This document shows positions 63,745 through 64,000 of a stretch of 64,000 bases of DNA, in pieces. The DNA is from Nocardioides sp. GTDB lineage: Bacteria > Actinomycetota > Actinomycetes > Propionibacteriales > Nocardioidaceae. The notes below the pieces were generated by a model. The model saw only the letters and a list, made by a program, of their open reading frames with translations. It did not search any database and was not told where the DNA came from. The stretch's first letter is position 1; each line of letters opens with the position of its first letter. The position numbers were made by a program, and so were the translations under genes. The stretch is taken from the NCBI GenBank assembly GCA_037045645.1, contig JBAOIH010000001.1:310001-374000 (forward strand), in the 5' to 3' direction.

Positions 63745-64000
63745 ATGGCCACCAGCATCGCGACCAGCCCGCTGAAAGGGCTCGACACCCTCGGCGGTCA
63801 ACTCGCCTTCTATCTCGGCGTGCTCAAGGCGGTGCCCCGTTCCATCACCCGCTACCCGCGCGAGATCATGCGGATCCTGGCCGAGGTCACCCTCGGGTCC
63901 GGTGCACTGGCCGTCATCGGTGGCACGGTCGGCGTGATCCTCGGCATGACGTTCTTCACCGGCGCCCAGGTCGGCTTGTCGGGGTACGCCGCCCTCAACC
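63745..64000 (+). CDS. MlaE/YrbE-family ABC permease, second subunit (partial)
   Basis: ATG 63745 follows the first permease after 3 bp. The 85 residues in the window (MATSIATSPLKGLDTLGG, then PREIMRILAEVTLGSGALAVIGG and GMTFFTGAQVGLSGYAAL) match the N-terminal half of a second YrbE permease. The gene runs off the right edge. Substrate-binding Mce proteins would be expected next. Confidence 0.88.
   Translation, partial: MATSIATSPLKGLDTLGGQLAFYLGVLKAVPRSITRYPREIMRILAEVTLGSGALAVIGGTVGVILGMTFFTGAQVGLSGYAALN

Overview
The window is a 64-kb piece of a high-G+C actinobacterial chromosome, most like Nocardioides and relatives (Propionibacteriales). This rests on gene content and order, not on a database search: a System II cytochrome c maturation block, a dispersed menaquinone pathway, a full 14-gene nuo operon, 2-oxoacid:ferredoxin oxidoreductase, and the actinobacterial order rpmG - two MaoC dehydratases - murB - adenosine deaminase - tRNA-Trp - secE - nusG - rplK - rplA - rplJ - rplL - mce-type ABC genes. 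Genes are tightly packed, often with 1-4 bp start/stop overlaps and many GTG starts.

Layout. 1-3557: end of ccdA, then resB, ccsB and small membrane proteins. 3554-6009: TrpB2-type enzyme, a tiny membrane ORF and menA. 6061-6402: a block of 68-bp tandem palindromic repeats. 6404-17058: an MFS exporter and menaquinone genes menE, menC, menD, menF and menG, interrupted by an AraC/DinB protein, an Na+/H+ antiporter with a UBP zinc finger and an MBL-fold protein; menB is not here. 17118-33991: nuoA-N and a polyprenyl diphosphate synthase, preceded by a strong candidate Rex operator. 34150-40993: degenerate PhoX-like protein, RarD, korB/korA, an unrecognised secreted protein and YajQ. 41073-53885: tRNA-Tyr, an MFS protein, homogentisate catabolism (hmgA, fahA and a conserved unknown), a heterodimeric ABC exporter, an Old Yellow Enzyme, 3-methyladenine glycosylase and an amidase. 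53937-64000: tRNA-Thr, tRNA-Met, rpmG, hadA/hadB-like genes, murB, adenosine deaminase, tRNA-Trp, the secE-nusG and ribosomal stalk genes, and the start of an Mce/Mla-type lipid transporter.

Function. The central theme is menaquinone-based respiration. The men genes and the polyprenyl synthase make the quinone, complex I reduces it, and the ccd/res/ccs genes mature c-type cytochromes. KorAB supplies a ferredoxin-linked 2-oxoacid oxidation. The probable Rex site would tie complex I expression to NADH/NAD+.

Two features stand out. First, resB, nuoN and rplA are each broken by single-base insertions (one, two and two), always extra bases and always restorable to the family sequence; sequencing or assembly error is the likeliest cause. 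Second, the window holds many short repeat arrays of unrelated core sequence but shared architecture. Cores of about 10-15 bp recur every 20-22 or 31-32 bp (close to two or three helical turns), often with inverted copies, mostly at the 3' ends of genes with the stop codons formed by repeat DNA. Two arrays lie in frame inside menE and menD. These arrays are the best candidate for something undescribed; what binds or spreads them cannot be told from the sequence alone.
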